The position numbers and the translations under genes were made by a program. Below are positions 21,095-23,472 of a stretch of 23,472 bases of DNA, piece after piece (position 1 is the first letter of the stretch; every line of letters starts with the position of its first letter). The notes below the pieces were generated by a model. That model searched no databases. It had not been told where the DNA came from and worked only from the letters and a program-made list of their open reading frames with translations. The stretch is from contig NZ_DFUE01000048.1 of the NCBI RefSeq assembly GCF_002379585.1, positions 60,005 to 83,476 on the forward strand. Direction: 5' to 3'. The DNA comes from Pseudomonas sp. UBA4194 (lineage in GTDB: Bacteria; Pseudomonadota; Gammaproteobacteria; Pseudomonadales; Pseudomonadaceae).

Positions 21095-23472
21095 CCATCA
21101 CGCCAGCAAGACCCAGGCCGAGATGGCCGAACTGTTCGCTCAAGGCCTGACCAGCGGTGTAGGCCGCAGCGTCAAGCACGACAGCGCCGACAAGCACGTC
21201 AGCGGTGAGGCGGTGTACATCGACGACCGCCTGGAATTTCCTAATCAGCTGCACGTGTATGCGCGCATGTCCGACCGGGCCCACGCACGCATCCTGCGCA
21301 TCGACACCTCGCCCTGCTACAACTTTCCCGGCGTACGCATCGCCATCACCCATGAGGACATTCCCGGCCTCAAGGACATTGGCCCCCTGCTGCCCGGCGA
21401 CCCGCTGCTGGCCATCGACAAGGTCGAGTTCGTGGGCCAACCCGTGCTGGCCGTGGCCGCCTGGGACCTGGACACTGCGCGTCGCGCGGCCATGGCGGCA
21501 ATCATCGAATACGAGGACCTCGAACCGGTGCTGGACGTGGTTCAGGCCCTGCGCAACAAGCATTTCGTGCTCGACAGCCATACCCATCAGCGCGGTGACT
21601 CGGTCACCGCGCTGGCCGGCGCACCGCACCGCATCCAGGGCACCTTGCACATCGGTGGCCAGGAGCATTTCTACCTGGAAACCCAGATCAGCTCGGTGAT
21701 GCCCACCGAAGACAACGGCATGATCGTCTACTGCTCCACCCAGAACCCCACTGAGGTGCAGAAGCTGGTAGCCGAAGTGCTGGATGTGCCGATGCACAAG
21801 GTGGTGGTGGACATGCGCCGCATGGGCGGCGGCTTTGGTGGCAAGGAAACCCAGGCCGCCAGTCCCGCCTGCCTGTGCGCCGTAGTGGCGCGCCTGACCG
21901 GCCAGCCGACCAAGATGCGCCTGCCGCGGGTCGAAGACATGCTGATGACCGGCAAGCGTCACCCCTTCTATATCGAATACGACGTGGGCTTCGACGACAC
22001 CGGGCGCCTGCACGGCATCAATCTGGAGCTGGCGGGCAACTGCGGCTGCTCGCCGGACCTGTCGGCCTCGATCGTCGACCGCGCCATGTTTCACTCGGAC
22101 AACGCCTATTACCTGGGCGACGCCACGGTCAACGGCCATCGCTGCAAGACCAACACGGCGTCGAACACGGCGTACCGCGGTTTCGGCGGCCCTCAGGGGA
22201 TGGTTGCCATCGAGGAGGTGATGGACAGTATCGCCCGCTACCTGGGCGCTGATCCGCTGGCGGTGCGCAAGGCCAACTACTACGGCAAGACCGAGCGCAA
22301 CGTGACCCACTACTACCAGACGGTCGAGCACAACATGCTCGAGGAAATCACCGCCGACCTGGAGCAAAGCAGCCAATACCATGAGCGACGTGCAGAGATT
22401 CGCGCGTTCAACGCCAGCAGCCCGATCCTGAAGAAAGGCCTGGCGTTGACGCCGGTGAAGTTCGGCATCTCATTCACCGCCAGTTTTCTCAATCAGGCTG
22501 GCGCGCTGGTGCATATCTACACCGACGGTTCGATCCATTTGAACCACGGCGGCACCGAGATGGGCCAAGGTTTGAACGTGAAGGTGGCGCAAGTGGTGGC
22601 CGAGGTGTTCCAGGTGGACATCGAGCGCATCCAGATCACCGCCACCAATACCGAAAAAGTACCGAACACGTCGCCCACCGCGGCCTCCAGCGGCGCCGAC
22701 CTGAACGGCAAGGCGGCCCAGAATGCGGCGGAAACCCTCAAGCAACGGCTGGTGGAATTTGCCGCTCGGCATTATCGGGTGACCGAGGAGGACGTGGAGT
22801 TTCGCAACGGCCATGTGCGGGTGCGCGACGACATCCTGAGTTTCGATACGCTGGTGCAGCAGGCCTATTTCGCTCAGGTGTCGCTGTCCAGCACCGGGTT
22901 CTACAAGACCCCGAAAATCTACTACGACCGCAGCCAGGCGCGCGGACGGCCGTTCTACTATTTCGCCTATGGCGCGGCGTGTTGCGAGGTGGTGATCGAT
23001 ACCCTGACGGGTGAGTACAAGATGCTGCGCACCGACATTCTTCACGACGTGGGCGCCTCGTTGAACCCGGCCATCGATGTCGGCCAGGTGGAAGGCGGTT
23101 TCGTGCAGGGCATGGGCTGGCTGACCACCGAGGAGCTGGTGTGGAATGCCAAGGGCAAGCTGGTCACCAATGGCCCGGCCGGGTACAAGATTCCGGCGGT
23201 GGCGGACATGCCGATCGATCTGCGGGTGAAGCTGGTGGAGAACCGCAAGAACCCGGAAGACACGGTGTTCCATTCCAAGGCCGTGGGTGAACCGCCGTTC
23301 ATGCTGGGGATCGCGGCGTGGTGTGCGATCAAGGATGCAGTGGCGAGCCTGGCCGATTACCGGGTGCAACCCCAGGTGGATGCACCGGCGACGCCTGAGC
23401 GGGTGTTGTGGGGGTGCGAGCAGATGCGCCAGGCAGTCGCTTCGGCGCCGACCCCATCGCGGGCAGAGCCCG
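21087..23472 (+). CDS. xdhB: Xanthine dehydrogenase large subunit (molybdopterin), 3' end off window
   Basis: At least 795 codons; the frame is open to the window end. This subunit holds the molybdenum cofactor and oxidises hypoxanthine and xanthine. By alignment with bovine xanthine oxidase, which I recalled rather than computed, the key residues are present: GGGFGGKE (Glu254, as bovine Glu802), VDRAMFH (Arg332, as Arg880), YRGFGG (Phe366, as Phe914), GGTEMGQG, and catalytic Glu735 in KAVGEPP (as Glu1261). The ATG at 21087 overlaps the xdhA stop region, indicating translational coupling. Its last codons run into REP sequence (23457 on) without a stop. The accessory factor xdhC is expected downstream. 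Confidence 0.96.
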   Translation, partial: MSNHHASKTQAEMAELFAQGLTSGVGRSVKHDSADKHVSGEAVYIDDRLEFPNQLHVYARMSDRAHARILRIDTSPCYNFPGVRIAITHEDIPGLKDIGPLLPGDPLLAIDKVEFVGQPVLAVAAWDLDTARRAAMAAIIEYEDLEPVLDVVQALRNKHFVLDSHTHQRGDSVTALAGAPHRIQGTLHIGGQEHFYLETQISSVMPTEDNGMIVYCSTQNPTEVQKLVAEVLDVPMHKVVVDMRRMGGGFGGKETQAASPACLCAVVARLTGQPTKMRLPRVEDMLMTGKRHPFYIEYDVGFDDTGRLHGINLELAGNCGCSPDLSASIVDRAMFHSDNAYYLGDATVNGHRCKTNTASNTAYRGFGGPQGMVAIEEVMDSIARYLGADPLAVRKANYYGKTERNVTHYYQTVEHNMLEEITADLEQSSQYHERRAEIRAFNASSPILKKGLALTPVKFGISFTASFLNQAGALVHIYTDGSIHLNHGGTEMGQGLNVKVAQVVAEVFQVDIERIQITATNTEKVPNTSPTAASSGADLNGKAAQNAAETLKQRLVEFAARHYRVTEEDVEFRNGHVRVRDDILSFDTLVQQAYFAQVSLSSTGFYKTPKIYYDRSQARGRPFYYFAYGAACCEVVIDTLTGEYKMLRTDILHDVGASLNPAIDVGQVEGGFVQGMGWLTTEELVWNAKGKLVTNGPAGYKIPAVADMPIDLRVKLVENRKNPEDTVFHSKAVGEPPFMLGIAAWCAIKDAVASLADYRVQPQVDAPATPERVLWGCEQMRQAVASAPTPSRAEP
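23457..23472 (+). repeat. Partial REP element (family A) in the xdhB frame
   Basis: TCGCGGGCAGAGCCCG is the left part of the family A REP core, cut by the window end. It is in frame with xdhB and would encode SRAEP. If the consensus continues, no stop arises in this frame through the conserved core. Confidence 0.8.

Noticed and set aside
19685..22382. Long - strand frames opposite xdhA and xdhB
   Set aside because: Both are complements of genes with intact cofactor motifs and show no domain features of their own.

Overview
The window looks like core chromosome of a Pseudomonas, most likely from the P. putida/P. fluorescens side of the genus. The evidence is high GC content, palindromic REP elements of the type known from P. 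putida (core GGGAGCGGGCTCTGCCCGCG and relatives), and a gene order that, as I recall it, matches the PAO1 stretch xdhA-gntR-smc-zipA-ligA-...-ffs-dnaX-ybaB-recR. That comparison is from memory and was not searched.

Layout. (1) 58-2682, + strand: a tightly packed cassette of an NAD-dependent epimerase/dehydratase, a FAD-dependent oxidoreductase and a GtrA-type membrane protein. It is probably the end of a glycan or polyprenyl-lipid modification operon that starts upstream of the window. (2) 2683-2934: a REP cluster between convergent genes. (3) 7445-2935, - strand: dnaX and ybaB, an intrinsic terminator, an MDR oxidoreductase, then recR. (4) 7561-8657, + strand: a small periplasmic solute-binding-like protein and a 73-residue unknown protein. 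(5) 8800-8912, - strand: the 4.5S signal recognition particle RNA. (6) A GNAT acetyltransferase (+) converging through a REP pair on a zinc-ribbon metallopeptidase (-). (7) 19381-11144, - strand: a GntR-family regulator, smc, zipA and ligA, covering chromosome condensation, cell division and DNA ligation. A six-copy tandem REP array lies between zipA and ligA. (8) 19640 to the end, + strand: xdhA and xdhB of xanthine dehydrogenase, read divergently from the GntR gene. xdhB runs off the window.

How the genes work together. The GntR regulator, divergent from xdhA, is the obvious candidate to control xanthine dehydrogenase. The xdhA promoter carries two TGAC-N6-GTCA palindromes and a GGTCAGACC site over its -35 and spacer. 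The same regulator gene ends two bases before smc, so purine-catabolic regulation and chromosome maintenance may share a transcript. The rest is DNA replication, repair and housekeeping.

I found no prophage, insertion sequence, CRISPR array, tRNA or rRNA, and no clear novel defence or biosynthetic system. The most interesting signals are regulatory and structural. They are the xdhA operators, a terminator-like hairpin just in front of ligA, REP sequence recruited into coding regions (dnaX linker, GNAT stop codon, xdhB 3' end), and compensatory base changes in the REP array.
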